A stretch of 41,264 nt of DNA, from contig JAFGVA010000113.1 in NCBI GenBank assembly GCA_016938235.1, positions 1 through 41,264 of the forward strand. The letters are read 5' to 3'. Source of the stretch: Bacteroidales bacterium. GTDB lineage: Bacteria; Bacteroidota; Bacteroidia; Bacteroidales; UBA10428. Numbering within the stretch: the stretch's first letter is position 1; each line of letters begins with the position of its first letter. The translations under genes were made by a program, and so were the position numbers. Shown piece by piece: positions 26,001 to 35,143 of this stretch. The notes below the pieces were generated by a model. It made no database searches and was not told where the DNA came from. It saw only the letters and a list, made by a program, of their open reading frames with translations.

Positions 26001-26455
26001 TTTGTGGCAATTACAGTTGTTTCATCAAGTATGTTATTTTCTACCATTGCAACGTCAATCTCACGTCGGTTGCCCACCTTAACAACAACATTCTCATAGC
26101 CGATATACGAAAATACGAGACTGTTTTCTGTGTTGTTTAACCGGATAACATAGTTCCCGTTCAGATCGGTTACTGTACCTGTGATTACACGATTTTCAGC
26201 ATTCACCTCGATCACATTCGCCCCTATCAATGTCGTTTTATCGCTGGCCGAGGTAACTGTTCCCTGTATGATTGTTCCGCTCGACTGTGCTGCCATACTA
26301 AACGAGAAAGTACTAAGTATCAGTGAACAGATGATGACCACAACGAACTTCATCTGTTTATAAATATTTTTTTCACACCTGTAGGTCGAGTGGTTTATAA
26401 ATGATTTATCAAACAATGATTGTTTCATATTCTTATAATTAATATTAGTGCGCAT
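23042..26455 (-). CDS. SusC/RagA-family TonB-linked outer-membrane transporter (second pair)
   Basis: An 1137-aa importer. The first Met gives a long pre-signal tail; the Met at base 26428 ([10 protein letters not shown]) resembles usual SusC starts and may be the true one. The signal segment [21 protein letters not shown] ends near residue 56. A carboxypeptidase-like domain (about 60-145: [20 protein letters not shown]) leads to the plug (about 170-300) with [25 protein letters not shown] and [29 protein letters not shown]. The barrel ends in [13 protein letters not shown]. There is no STN domain. The gene is 10 bp downstream of the 859-aa FAS1 lipoprotein gene and 9 bp upstream of its SusD, so these three are tightly coupled. 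Confidence 0.95.
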   Translation of the reverse strand: [1137 protein letters not shown]

Positions 26456-26465
26456 CTCCCTTTAT

Positions 26466-29045
26466 TTATTCATCAAACGTTAACACATCATCTATCAAAT
26501 GAATGACAGCCGATGAAGATGCAGTAATTCTGGACTTGTTAAATGCTGTTGCAGTAGTCGCTCCAGTTCCATCAACATTTTTAAAATCGGTAGAGGTAGA
26601 AGTTGGCGAGTTGAACACATAATCTTTTGCGATCAGATTATAATAGCCGTCTTTCAGTATCACCCTTGCTGTTTTTCCAGACTCAGTTATCAGTTTTATT
26701 GAGCCTCCGTCTTCTTCAACACCAAGCTTGTAACTTTTATTGACCGGTGTATTGAAATACGACGGAAAATTATCGGATTGCAGCTTTAAGGTTGCCGTTT
26801 CGTAAGTTCCTACCTTTGTTTGTCCGACAAAAACTGACCGATCCTGGAAATGATAGCGTAGGAACCGAAGCATCTTTTGTGTCTCGGCCTTCTTTGCATC
26901 GCCTGTAAAAAGGTTGATTTGTGCCCATGTTTTAATGACCCCATTACTTAAAGCCCTTTGTATTGCTTCATTTGTTGGCACATAAATCGTATAGTTGTAT
27001 GAATTAAAGAAACTCACACAATAATCAAGTCCCCGGGACGTGAATATTTGTGGTAGTTCGGTGCCGTAATCTGATGGCACACCTTCTAACAATTCGAAGA
27101 AATCTGAGAATTCCGTTTTTGAAATATCACCCATAGCTGAATAAACCGACTGTAATGCCGGGTTTATCGGACTGTTAATAGTGAATGTTGTCCCATTTTC
27201 TTGCGGGAAAGTGCGGATTACCTGAGCTTCTGTTCCTTTTTCAATATCAAAACCTCCTTGTACGCTCTGCATACTGTTTGACATCTTTATAATGTCGTTG
27301 GCTTTGGTAACGTAATAACCGTCTCCGGTAACATCTCCAACAACGATATGGCTATCTAATAGCTTCCACAAGCGGTTCTGTAAAAAATCGGCATCCGTAA
27401 TCACACCAACAGAGTCGCCTACTATTCCATCAGAATAGGTATATATGGTAGCGTTAACTGTTGAGCTTTTTTCGTTATACCAGTACTTAAGTGCTCCATT
27501 AACACCTGTTTGACCGTATGCCACCGGGTCGATATATTTAGTCAGATATTCATCGGTAGGCACAAAAAGAGCATATTTAGCGGCCATGGAGTTCAGATAC
27601 AGCTTATAAAACGCAAACAATGTTCTGTCATAAGCCGCCTCTGTACGCGTTATTGCCCAGTTGATTACCTTGGTGCCGGTCGTTAACAATACTGGTGCGT
27701 ACACCGATATATAATCAACCGGGGTATATACTTTATTGGTTAAGTACACTTCACCATTAACAGCTGTGTAATTATAATCTGTCAGTATATCCTCTTTCTT
27801 TACCGGCAGCGTATAGTTTTGATTGTCCACCATTTTCGAAAAAACACTTGGTACTGACTTCAATAGCGATGTTTGCATGTGTCGTGTGAGGAATGAAACC
27901 ACAACATCATTGGGCAGAAGCTCCCATGAGCCATACCGCTCTTTGAGCAATGACCCGGTCGGATCATTATTGATATAATCGTTCATGGCTTCATCCGATG
28001 GAACAAACATAGCAGCCATATCAGAATAAACAGATGAGTTTACGGTTGTTCGATAAGCATTCCATCCCGGATTATAAGCCAGTCGTACAGTTATCGCTTT
28101 ACCGTTGGGATCAACTGAAGTACCTCCATTGTCAGCAAAATAAACCTTGTTAAAAATGGAATCTGTAAAGTCGGGATTAAGCTCTTTGTATAATGCGGTT
28201 GTTGAACCATCGTAATAAGGTGCACTAAACCGCTCAAGTAATGTTGAAAAAATCGTTGTTCTTGGATTCGAATTAATATATTCGGCCATGTTGACAGGTG
28301 GAGTTAGCACACTTTCCAATACATTAACATACCCGTTTTTACATATAATATCTCTCTTTATAACTTTTTTATTGAACACGAAAAAGTCATCCTTCACACG
28401 TTCTTTACCGCCACTTAAAAACGAAAAATCCTCATCTGTCATACCTGATAGTGTCATAAACTGGGGCGAGAAAAACACAAATGGGATATCTGTATTGTCT
28501 TTCATCAAATACAATCCTTTGTTTCTGTATGCATCCCAATAGCTTCCTGCCGGTAACTCTTTACCAAACTCGACACTGTCAATGGCTGATAAAGCGGTAT
28601 AGCGCCGCATGGCAAGCCCCTCGTGGTAATTACCATCGTAATAATTAGAGAGTTTTTCCAACGTATACGCATTTTTTATCATCGAAAAATTGAAGATCAA
28701 TTTCTTTTGCCGCTGTGTCAACTGTTCATATCGGCTTACATTCCATACATTTTTTTTGTAAAACTCGTTGAATGCACTGTCGTTGGCCACAAAAAGGGTT
28801 ATGCTTCCCGTGAGATTCAGGTATTCCTTGCGGTTCAGATCGTCTATAAGCCTGATGTAGTTGGTAAAATCTCCCGATTCTTTAAGATATTGATAGATGC
28901 TTCCTTTTAGAAAATCTGGTTCCTTGTCATCATAGATGTAGTCATCATCCATACATGAAGTAATTACAGTAATGGCCATAAGCAAGACTAAAAGCACCTT
29001 AACTGAATGAGACCATCTGTTTTTATATCTGTTTTCCATATTCAT
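26466..29045 (-). CDS. Large fasciclin-domain lipoprotein with four FAS1 repeats
   Basis: An 859-aa lipoprotein with lipobox ITSC (Cys31). Four FAS1-type boxes can be read in order: SITLFVANDSAFNEF, AAMFVPSDEAMNDYI, YALFVPTDEYLTKYI and YTIYVPTNEAIQRAL. It is thus almost entirely a chain of FAS1 domains, with no extra beta-sandwich at the end (C-terminus SSAVIHLIDDVLTFDE, itself the second box of the last FAS1). The chain could reach far from the surface and act as an adhesin or polymer-holding arm for the second SusCD pair, whose SusC gene starts 10 bp downstream. The domain calls are secure; the binding role is inferred from family and context. Confidence 0.88.
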   Translation of the reverse strand: MNMENRYKNRWSHSVKVLLVLLMAITVITSCMDDDYIYDDKEPDFLKGSIYQYLKESGDFTNYIRLIDDLNRKEYLNLTGSITLFVANDSAFNEFYKKNVWNVSRYEQLTQRQKKLIFNFSMIKNAYTLEKLSNYYDGNYHEGLAMRRYTALSAIDSVEFGKELPAGSYWDAYRNKGLYLMKDNTDIPFVFFSPQFMTLSGMTDEDFSFLSGGKERVKDDFFVFNKKVIKRDIICKNGYVNVLESVLTPPVNMAEYINSNPRTTIFSTLLERFSAPYYDGSTTALYKELNPDFTDSIFNKVYFADNGGTSVDPNGKAITVRLAYNPGWNAYRTTVNSSVYSDMAAMFVPSDEAMNDYINNDPTGSLLKERYGSWELLPNDVVVSFLTRHMQTSLLKSVPSVFSKMVDNQNYTLPVKKEDILTDYNYTAVNGEVYLTNKVYTPVDYISVYAPVLLTTGTKVINWAITRTEAAYDRTLFAFYKLYLNSMAAKYALFVPTDEYLTKYIDPVAYGQTGVNGALKYWYNEKSSTVNATIYTYSDGIVGDSVGVITDADFLQNRLWKLLDSHIVVGDVTGDGYYVTKANDIIKMSNSMQSVQGGFDIEKGTEAQVIRTFPQENGTTFTINSPINPALQSVYSAMGDISKTEFSDFFELLEGVPSDYGTELPQIFTSRGLDYCVSFFNSYNYTIYVPTNEAIQRALSNGVIKTWAQINLFTGDAKKAETQKMLRFLRYHFQDRSVFVGQTKVGTYETATLKLQSDNFPSYFNTPVNKSYKLGVEEDGGSIKLITESGKTARVILKDGYYNLIAKDYVFNSPTSTSTDFKNVDGTGATTATAFNKSRITASSSAVIHLIDDVLTFDE

Positions 29046-29088
29046 TTATTTGCTGGTTCAATTGTTGAATTATCAAAGCATCTAATGA

Positions 29089-30990
29089 TTAATAAATGCC
29101 TTCAAATTCAATTGCGCTTACCGGAATAAACTCGATGTAATCTATCTCCATTTCACCACTGCTCAGTCCTTTTAATGCAATCGTATGAGGTTCGGCTTTG
29201 TCGAAAGTAAAGGTTCCTAATATTTTACGCAGGTTTCCGGGGTCTGTCCTGCCTGTAAGATTTGCATTCCCTAATGGTTGAAGTATAGAAGCCAGTCCTT
29301 TCATGTACCCTTGGTTGCGCATCATTTTATCATTCTCATAACCAAAAGGATCACTTGGATTGGAACCTGGAAGTTCCCATCCTATACTCACATGTGTCCC
29401 CGAATTATTCAGGTTTACTGGTACTCCCCTCGGCACACCATCAAAGTAATACTGACATACGCCTCTCCATGGTGTGGCCAAATAACCTATGCGTACTTCG
29501 TAAGTTCCCGGAGGAACCGGATACGTGCGGATAGAAAAATCGTAGAAACTTCCTGCAGACACACTTATAAACAACTCATCTCCCTGGTAATCCATCAATC
29601 GTTCATTGTTTGATATATACCCCATTGTTGTTTGTTCCGAGGCTTCTAAGTTGTCCAGATAACCACGGGGAAATTTAAACAGGGGGAATGGCTTCACAGT
29701 ACTTCTGCCACGTAAATTATTATTTGTAATTTCCGGGAAGAAACAAGCAAAATCAAATCGTAAACGCTTAGTTGAATGCTCATCGAACACATACTTATCA
29801 TATACCAGCATATCATTAATTTCATGATATACCCCGTTTAACGCATCGTTGTCGGTACTTGCTCCTAATTCCAAATATTGCCCTGTAAGTGTGATGTAGT
29901 TTATTATATTGGTTTTTCCGGCTTGCCTGTCTTTCTTTATCTCGATAAGTGTGTTTGGGCACATGGTTTCAATCCATTCGTACATATCGACTGTCTTAAG
30001 TACATTCCCGTTGTCGTAGGCGTCAATAAGCTTATTCACACTAAGCTCTTTGTTTATCAGGTGATAAGCCACAAAACGATTCAAGCTATTACGACGGTCT
30101 GTAACATCTGTAATGTCTTTATCTTCAGGATACATTTCGTCATATACTCCTGCTGCATATTTCTTCAGGTCTTCTAACGTTTCTATACCATGTTTTGAAA
30201 ATGTTTTATTGCTTTCCATAAAAACGGTATAACCATACTTCCTTGTCCAGGGGATGTCATCGTAACTCCAACTCGGATTACTTTCCTGCGGTGTCACTAT
30301 CAAATCGGTATACAAATAAGGATCATATTCCCGATCGATATCTCTCATTAAAGAATCGCTTAGGTTTGTTGTAACCAATGCTTCATAAAAAAGCGAAAAC
30401 CGCTCGTCTTGAGAAATCGCTTCTACAACGCCAAATCGGCTGGGATCCAATACCTGCGATATAATATGAATTGTTCCATTGTGGATTGGTCCTTCGTTTA
30501 AATTGCTTTCGACCGTGCCAAGAAGTTTGGAATCATCATTCAGGTATATAGCGTTATCCAGGTAAGAAACAGAAACATATCGGTCGCTCATGGTCAACTG
30601 ACCTAACCGGCCTTCTTTCATCAGGGACCGGGTAATCAGGTACCCGTTAATGATGTGATCGTATGCGATGGTCTGTAATTCTTCATCGGTAAAATCATCG
30701 AGCGATTTTTTTCCTTTCTTAGTGTAGTAGGCTTGCAAAGCATCATTTGTCGGGGCAAAACAGGTGTAGGTCCCATACGTCTTTAAAAGTCCCATTGCAT
30801 TTCCTCTTCTCAATATAGTTGCAAAGTCAGAAAGGCTTTCATCTTCACTAACATATTGTCCTACTGTTTCCCCTAGGAAAGTATACATACTTTCTGTTGC
30901 CATCTCATCTTCTTTGCACGAAGTAAAACCGGCTACAATACCTGCAACAAATAATATAAATAGCCATTTCTTTATTGATAATACTTTCAT
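29089..30990 (-). CDS. Fasciclin-domain lipoprotein, two FAS1 plus C-terminal beta-sandwich; first gene of the operon
   Basis: A 633-aa lipoprotein with lipobox FTSC (Cys25). The first FAS1 (about 40-195) shows YTCFAPTNDALQAYY and ends with NGTIHIISQVLDP. The second (about 200-400) has YTVFMESNKTF and GVYHEINDMLVY. The last 220 residues form a beta-sandwich (YDFSIRTYPVPPGTYEVRIGY) ending in EMEIDYIEFIPV, much like carbohydrate-binding jelly rolls and like the end of the 530-aa FAS1 protein in the same operon. No gene overlaps upstream: 288 bp separate it from the LamG gene, so the operon promoter should lie there. I could not find a clean TAnnTTTG box in that gap. Confidence 0.88.
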   Translation of the reverse strand: MKVLSIKKWLFILFVAGIVAGFTSCKEDEMATESMYTFLGETVGQYVSEDESLSDFATILRRGNAMGLLKTYGTYTCFAPTNDALQAYYTKKGKKSLDDFTDEELQTIAYDHIINGYLITRSLMKEGRLGQLTMSDRYVSVSYLDNAIYLNDDSKLLGTVESNLNEGPIHNGTIHIISQVLDPSRFGVVEAISQDERFSLFYEALVTTNLSDSLMRDIDREYDPYLYTDLIVTPQESNPSWSYDDIPWTRKYGYTVFMESNKTFSKHGIETLEDLKKYAAGVYDEMYPEDKDITDVTDRRNSLNRFVAYHLINKELSVNKLIDAYDNGNVLKTVDMYEWIETMCPNTLIEIKKDRQAGKTNIINYITLTGQYLELGASTDNDALNGVYHEINDMLVYDKYVFDEHSTKRLRFDFACFFPEITNNNLRGRSTVKPFPLFKFPRGYLDNLEASEQTTMGYISNNERLMDYQGDELFISVSAGSFYDFSIRTYPVPPGTYEVRIGYLATPWRGVCQYYFDGVPRGVPVNLNNSGTHVSIGWELPGSNPSDPFGYENDKMMRNQGYMKGLASILQPLGNANLTGRTDPGNLRKILGTFTFDKAEPHTIALKGLSSGEMEIDYIEFIPVSAIEFEGIY

Positions 30991-31194
30991 TATGTATGGT
31001 TTCTGTTGTTCTAACAGCTTTTATAAAAATAAAGGCTTGATATTTCTGAAAATTGTCTTGTTATTGATTAACAAAGCAACTCGTGTTGAAATTTTAATCA
31101 TTCAATCCACTCTATTCTTGTTCTGCACTTGGCAGTAAATAAATTGACAGGATTACGCAATTGAATTTAATAGCTTACAGGTTTTAAGCAATTT

Positions 31195-31230
31195 TAGAAC
31201 AACAGCAAACTTGACGTTGCTGTTGTTCTA
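31195..31230. terminator. Perfect 14-bp hairpin between the LamG gene and the FAS1 operon
   Basis: tagaacaacagcaa and ttgctgttgttcta pair perfectly around the loop acttgacg. It lies 49 bp past the LamG stop codon. The T run follows on the plus side (ttttctt), so on the minus side it is a stem without a U tail. It may still stop or shield the LamG transcript and separate it from the operon. Confidence 0.6.
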
Positions 31231-31278
31231 TTTTCTTAGAGATTTGTTGTGCTACAAAAACAAACTCCTTTTTAAGAT

Positions 31279-34200
31279 TTACCTTACAATTACCTTGGTT
31301 GCAAATTCATTAATCAACACAATGTAAATACCTGAATTTACAGTAATAGAATTCAGGTCGGTCACTTGATGCTTGCGTCCTGTAATATCATAAACTGAAA
31401 TGGTTTCCCTTCCTTGAATACCTGAAATCCGGATGGTTTTACCTGAGGCATAAACGTGATAGGAATTGACTTTCGAGCTGTTCACCGCTGTGTTTAAATC
31501 ACTACCCTGGTTGGCTGCATAAGCTGCTTCCAGTTGTTGTAACGTTAAAGCCACATCGTAGTCCTGACTTGCAAAATCAGTTTCAGATAATTCCTTGTTG
31601 TAAATTCTGAAATCGTAAACCAATGTATTTCTTAAATAATTATCATTACTCCAGTTTGAGCGACCAATCCAATTGTATGGGGTTCCTAGTTTATTCCCTT
31701 TTTGAAGGTAATATTGAATTGAATTGGGTATTACCCCAGATTTTACTTTACTACTACCATCAGAACTTATTAAATAATAAGTAGAAGTAGAATCTGTGTT
31801 ACCTGTTATGGCCACAAATTGCCATATACCTTTAGACGCAATAACTGCTGTATCTAACAGATAATACTCGGCGCCTTCTGTTCCACTGGAAATTTGATAT
31901 CGTTGATCAACCAATGAATGGAATAAGTATCCATCATTCGCTACACGCGCATTCTCATTATTGGAGAATGTCCACAAGAAGTTACCCGCAGTACTTAATC
32001 CTTCATAATTCTCATCAATACGGTAATAAGCTGCAATCGTATATACACTGTCCAGATGATACATAACCTGACCGACTTCTTCACCCATGTCAAAATAACC
32101 AATACTGTCGGCTAACGACAATACATCAAAGGTATTGTCACCTTCCCCGATAGTGCGTATATATGCCTCGTTTTTAAGTTCTCCTTTAAATCCGGCCTGA
32201 GCAACATCGATAACTGTTCGACCACTCACGTTTTCCATGCTAAAATCAAAATGTACCAGTTTACCATCTGTCAATGCGGTACCATCTACCATTGGCACAG
32301 TTGCATCAAGCACAAATGATTTAGTCATGGTTTCTCCTGTTTCTGTTGAAAACAATGTGGCAGTGATACTGTCAAGTTGATAATCGTAATATTTTGGGCG
32401 AGTAACAACGCCATCTGAGTTAACCAAAGCTTCATTCGAAGTGTTCCATGTCAAAACAATGGTAGGATAGGCATCAAGTGTAGGGAAAGTAAGATCACTG
32501 GTGATTGTGCTATTGATCCACGTATTGTCAATTGACAATTCATTATAGGCATTTATGAGATCATCATTGTTTACTTTAGGGTTCTCGGCATATGCAGCAT
32601 TCAAGTTTTCAAGAGTTGTTGAAACATCCAATCCTTCAATATCAGATGCATAAAGACCATACCCTAAAATTGTAAAATCATAGATCAGGGTGTTTTTCAT
32701 GTATGCATCATTTGCATAACATGAACGTCCCAGCCAGTTGAACAGGGTTCCTTCACGACCTTCAATTTTCAAATTGATTGGTAATAGGGAAATATCAGCA
32801 GTATCAACAGGTAACCCGTCCACATAAAGGGTACCGACTTTTCCTGTTTGTGAATATGCAAGATGATGCCATTCTCCCTGGAAAGTTCCCGGGAATGTAC
32901 TTCCGCTAACCGATTGTGCAGCTTCCCATCTTGCCTGAGTTATAGAGTATTCGTTCGAATAAGGACGTGCAAAAAGATAACCATTTCGTTCGTAATAGAC
33001 ATTATCAGAGTTTGAGAAATTCCATAACCAGTTTCCATTGGCAGCAATGTTCGTAGCTTCATTTTCTACCATGTAATAGCAGGTCATGGTAAAATCGGGC
33101 ACTTGATAAATCATTTTTCCAATCGAATCACCCATGTCAAAATAACCGTTCTGATCGCCCAAATCCAGTACTTTATAGCTGGTTGACTCTCCAATAGTAC
33201 GAATGCTTGATCCACCTTCCAATGTTCCGGTATATGACTTGGGATTGGTTCCATTACTGGTTGATGTTACATTTATCTTTCCGTCCTGATAGGCAATATC
33301 TTCAAATGTAAAAATAGAGATGTACTGAGGTAGTGGTTCAGCAGCTTCTGTAGTCACTGTAAAACTTTTGGTGATTGTTTTTGCTACTCCCGGATGGCTG
33401 AATGTGGCCGTCAATGTAACAGCTTCCGGTGTACTAATTAATGTGACTTTTCCATCATTTGCAATCACGTTTGAACTTGATGACTCCCACGAGATAGTTA
33501 CATTATCAGCACCTACGCCAGGTAATGAAGTCATTAAATTTAAGTCGTCCCAGATAAGTTCACCTTCTACATTATTATTTAAAATCTCGCTAAAAGTTAA
33601 AGCTGTATTAGCTGCATTTAGCTCCTCTATAGCAGTAATCTCAGTGTCATTGTAACCATTCAAATAATAAACTTCTGTTTGACTTAATGCACGATTATAA
33701 ATACGAAAATCAGCTAAATATACATCCTGCGCAACACCATTGTTCCACACGTTATTTGTACCCAAATACCCGTGCAACCCGGTTGCTCCGGTAAAGTCTG
33801 ACGGATGAAGTGTTATGGCAGTATTGCTGGACTTTTCGTCGCCGTTCAGGTATAAATAGCCGGTTGATCCGCTCATCACAAAGGTAACTTTGGTCCATTC
33901 ATTTTTTGTATAGGCACCATAAGAACTTACTACCTGTTCGTTGTTCCACGAATTTTCTGTAATGGCAAACTGATGATTGTTCGTGTGTAAACACATGTAT
34001 TGGTTGGTGTTGGCGCTGTAGCCAAACAGCCATCCCCTGCTCACATAGTTCTCTCCTGCATACACATCAAGCGAAATGGTATAATCACCGTTTAGATTAT
34101 CCATGAGCGTACTCAGGTTCGCAATGTTAACTCCTGCTGTGTTATCCTGTACCTGAGGTAAATACAAGGCGTTCTTTCCGAAATATTCTCCGGTAACAGT

Positions 34201-34383
34201 TGTTCCCATAATCTCACCGGTAATATTTGATACTCCGGAAGCATCATTAACAGTTGTCCCGCTAATGTTTTCTGCTGCAAAATCGTATTGCAACTGCAAT
34301 CCATTCGTTAAATCCTGCGCAGACACAGAATTCACCCACATACTGGCAATGTATGCCAATATTAAAAGAGTAGTTTTTCTCAT
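31279..34383 (-). CDS. Secreted LamG/Ig-like repeat protein with T9SS sorting tail
   Basis: A 1034-aa secreted protein. The signal peptide ends at NSVSAQ (residue 22). Three concanavalin-A-like (LamG) domains can be seen: about 30-245 (LQLQYDFAAENISG, VYLADFRIYNRALS), 355-585 (IYDFTILGYGLY near its end) and 700-930 (LVHFDFSMENVSG, LVYDFRIYNKELS). They are separated by atrophied bacterial Ig-like domains (WESSSSNVIANDGKVT; WNTSNEALVNSDGVVT). The C-terminal 70 residues (IRISGIQGRETISVYDITGR) are a type A T9SS sorting signal, so the protein is exported and attached or released at the surface. I see no catalytic domain; LamG/Ig arrays like this usually bind glycans. It shares a 27-bp upstream motif with the beta-helix gene. 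Confidence 0.85.
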   Translation of the reverse strand: MRKTTLLILAYIASMWVNSVSAQDLTNGLQLQYDFAAENISGTTVNDASGVSNITGEIMGTTVTGEYFGKNALYLPQVQDNTAGVNIANLSTLMDNLNGDYTISLDVYAGENYVSRGWLFGYSANTNQYMCLHTNNHQFAITENSWNNEQVVSSYGAYTKNEWTKVTFVMSGSTGYLYLNGDEKSSNTAITLHPSDFTGATGLHGYLGTNNVWNNGVAQDVYLADFRIYNRALSQTEVYYLNGYNDTEITAIEELNAANTALTFSEILNNNVEGELIWDDLNLMTSLPGVGADNVTISWESSSSNVIANDGKVTLISTPEAVTLTATFSHPGVAKTITKSFTVTTEAAEPLPQYISIFTFEDIAYQDGKINVTSTSNGTNPKSYTGTLEGGSSIRTIGESTSYKVLDLGDQNGYFDMGDSIGKMIYQVPDFTMTCYYMVENEATNIAANGNWLWNFSNSDNVYYERNGYLFARPYSNEYSITQARWEAAQSVSGSTFPGTFQGEWHHLAYSQTGKVGTLYVDGLPVDTADISLLPINLKIEGREGTLFNWLGRSCYANDAYMKNTLIYDFTILGYGLYASDIEGLDVSTTLENLNAAYAENPKVNNDDLINAYNELSIDNTWINSTITSDLTFPTLDAYPTIVLTWNTSNEALVNSDGVVTRPKYYDYQLDSITATLFSTETGETMTKSFVLDATVPMVDGTALTDGKLVHFDFSMENVSGRTVIDVAQAGFKGELKNEAYIRTIGEGDNTFDVLSLADSIGYFDMGEEVGQVMYHLDSVYTIAAYYRIDENYEGLSTAGNFLWTFSNNENARVANDGYLFHSLVDQRYQISSGTEGAEYYLLDTAVIASKGIWQFVAITGNTDSTSTYYLISSDGSSKVKSGVIPNSIQYYLQKGNKLGTPYNWIGRSNWSNDNYLRNTLVYDFRIYNKELSETDFASQDYDVALTLQQLEAAYAANQGSDLNTAVNSSKVNSYHVYASGKTIRISGIQGRETISVYDITGRKHQVTDLNSITVNSGIYIVLINEFATKVIVR

Positions 34384-34460
34384 GATTTTAACAATTTAAA
34401 TTAATTAACGCATCTCAAAAAAAAGACATGTAAATATAGCTATACAAGGGAGTTACAATC

Positions 34461-34487
34461 TTGTCATATCGTCTACGTATTTGTCAA
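34461..34487 (-). promoter_or_regulatory. Shared 27-bp regulatory motif upstream of the LamG gene
   Basis: On the minus strand the site reads TTGAC, 7 bases, TAGACGATATGACAA. The copy upstream of the beta-helix gene (40824-40850) matches at 20 of 27 positions, with all mismatches but one in the 7-base spacer. It ends 78 bp before the start codon. A -7-like TATATTTA follows 22 bases after the motif. It is a candidate binding site of the HTCS protein encoded next door. Confidence 0.65.
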
Positions 34488-34867
34488 ACCGTATATAGTG
34501 TAAGGTTTTTATGATTTAGGAGATATTTTTTGCAGATCAATTCAAATAAAATTGATTTAGAATTAACAAATGGGTGTTTTTATAAGTGTGAATGATTGCA
34601 AAAAAAACAGAAGAGCAGAAGAATTCTACCGTTGATTTTAAATCTTATTATCAGTATTTAGCAAACTTAGACATTCATTTTTGCGATTAATGCTTAAGTT
34701 TTACATTGACAAAGTAAAAAATCAACCCATTTTCATCCTTTAGGGTCAGAGTAACTAAAACAGAAAAATCTTCACAATGATCTAATTTGTCACAATAGGA
34801 TTAGTTTGTCATCATTGAATTACTACGAATTATTTTTTTGCAAAAAGTCGGGATTTGTATGTTGATT

Positions 34868-34928
34868 TGTCATTCTGAACGGAGTGAAGAATCTGAGTGT
34901 GTTGGGGAAATTCTTCGTTTCAAATGAT
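34868..34928. repeat. REP-like hairpin repeat (TCATTCTGAACG type), degenerate
   Basis: TGTCATTCTGAACGGAGTGAAGAATCT is written here in two parts: TGTCATTCTGAAC and GGAGTGAAGAATCT. From memory, near-identical sequences recur many times in Bacteroidota and other genomes as palindromic intergenic repeats. The right arm (attcttcg, then tttcaaatga) still pairs with the left if about five bases are missing. It is probably a decayed copy of a dispersed repeat. Confidence 0.55.
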
Positions 34929-35143
34929 AAATGAAGATGCCGATTAACAGTTCGATAGCATTAACTTGCGAACTTAATGAGATAGAAGAGTTTTGCAGGA
35001 TTGAACAAATTGCTTTCATTCAATAACGTGCTGATATTAACACAACATGTATCCATTGCTGATTTTTGACATACTCTAAAGTTTTTTAAACCCACGGCAA
35101 CCTTCATAACCATTTTTCGTCCGATAAGTACTTTAAAACAAAA

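Larger units (their letters stand above)
34384..35143. other. 760-bp intergenic region between the HTCS and LamG genes
   Basis: No gene longer than about 30 codons is supported. Besides the motif at 34461-34487 it holds further TTTGTCA copies at 34786-34792, 34805-34811 (19 bp apart) and 34866-34872, and a decayed REP-like hairpin at 34868-34928. A 31-codon plus-strand frame from 34592 has no known relative that I recognise. Confidence 0.6.

Noticed and set aside
26466-30990. Tandem DNA repeats or recent duplication of FAS1 domains
   Set aside because: The domains share only short protein motifs; the DNA is not repetitive.
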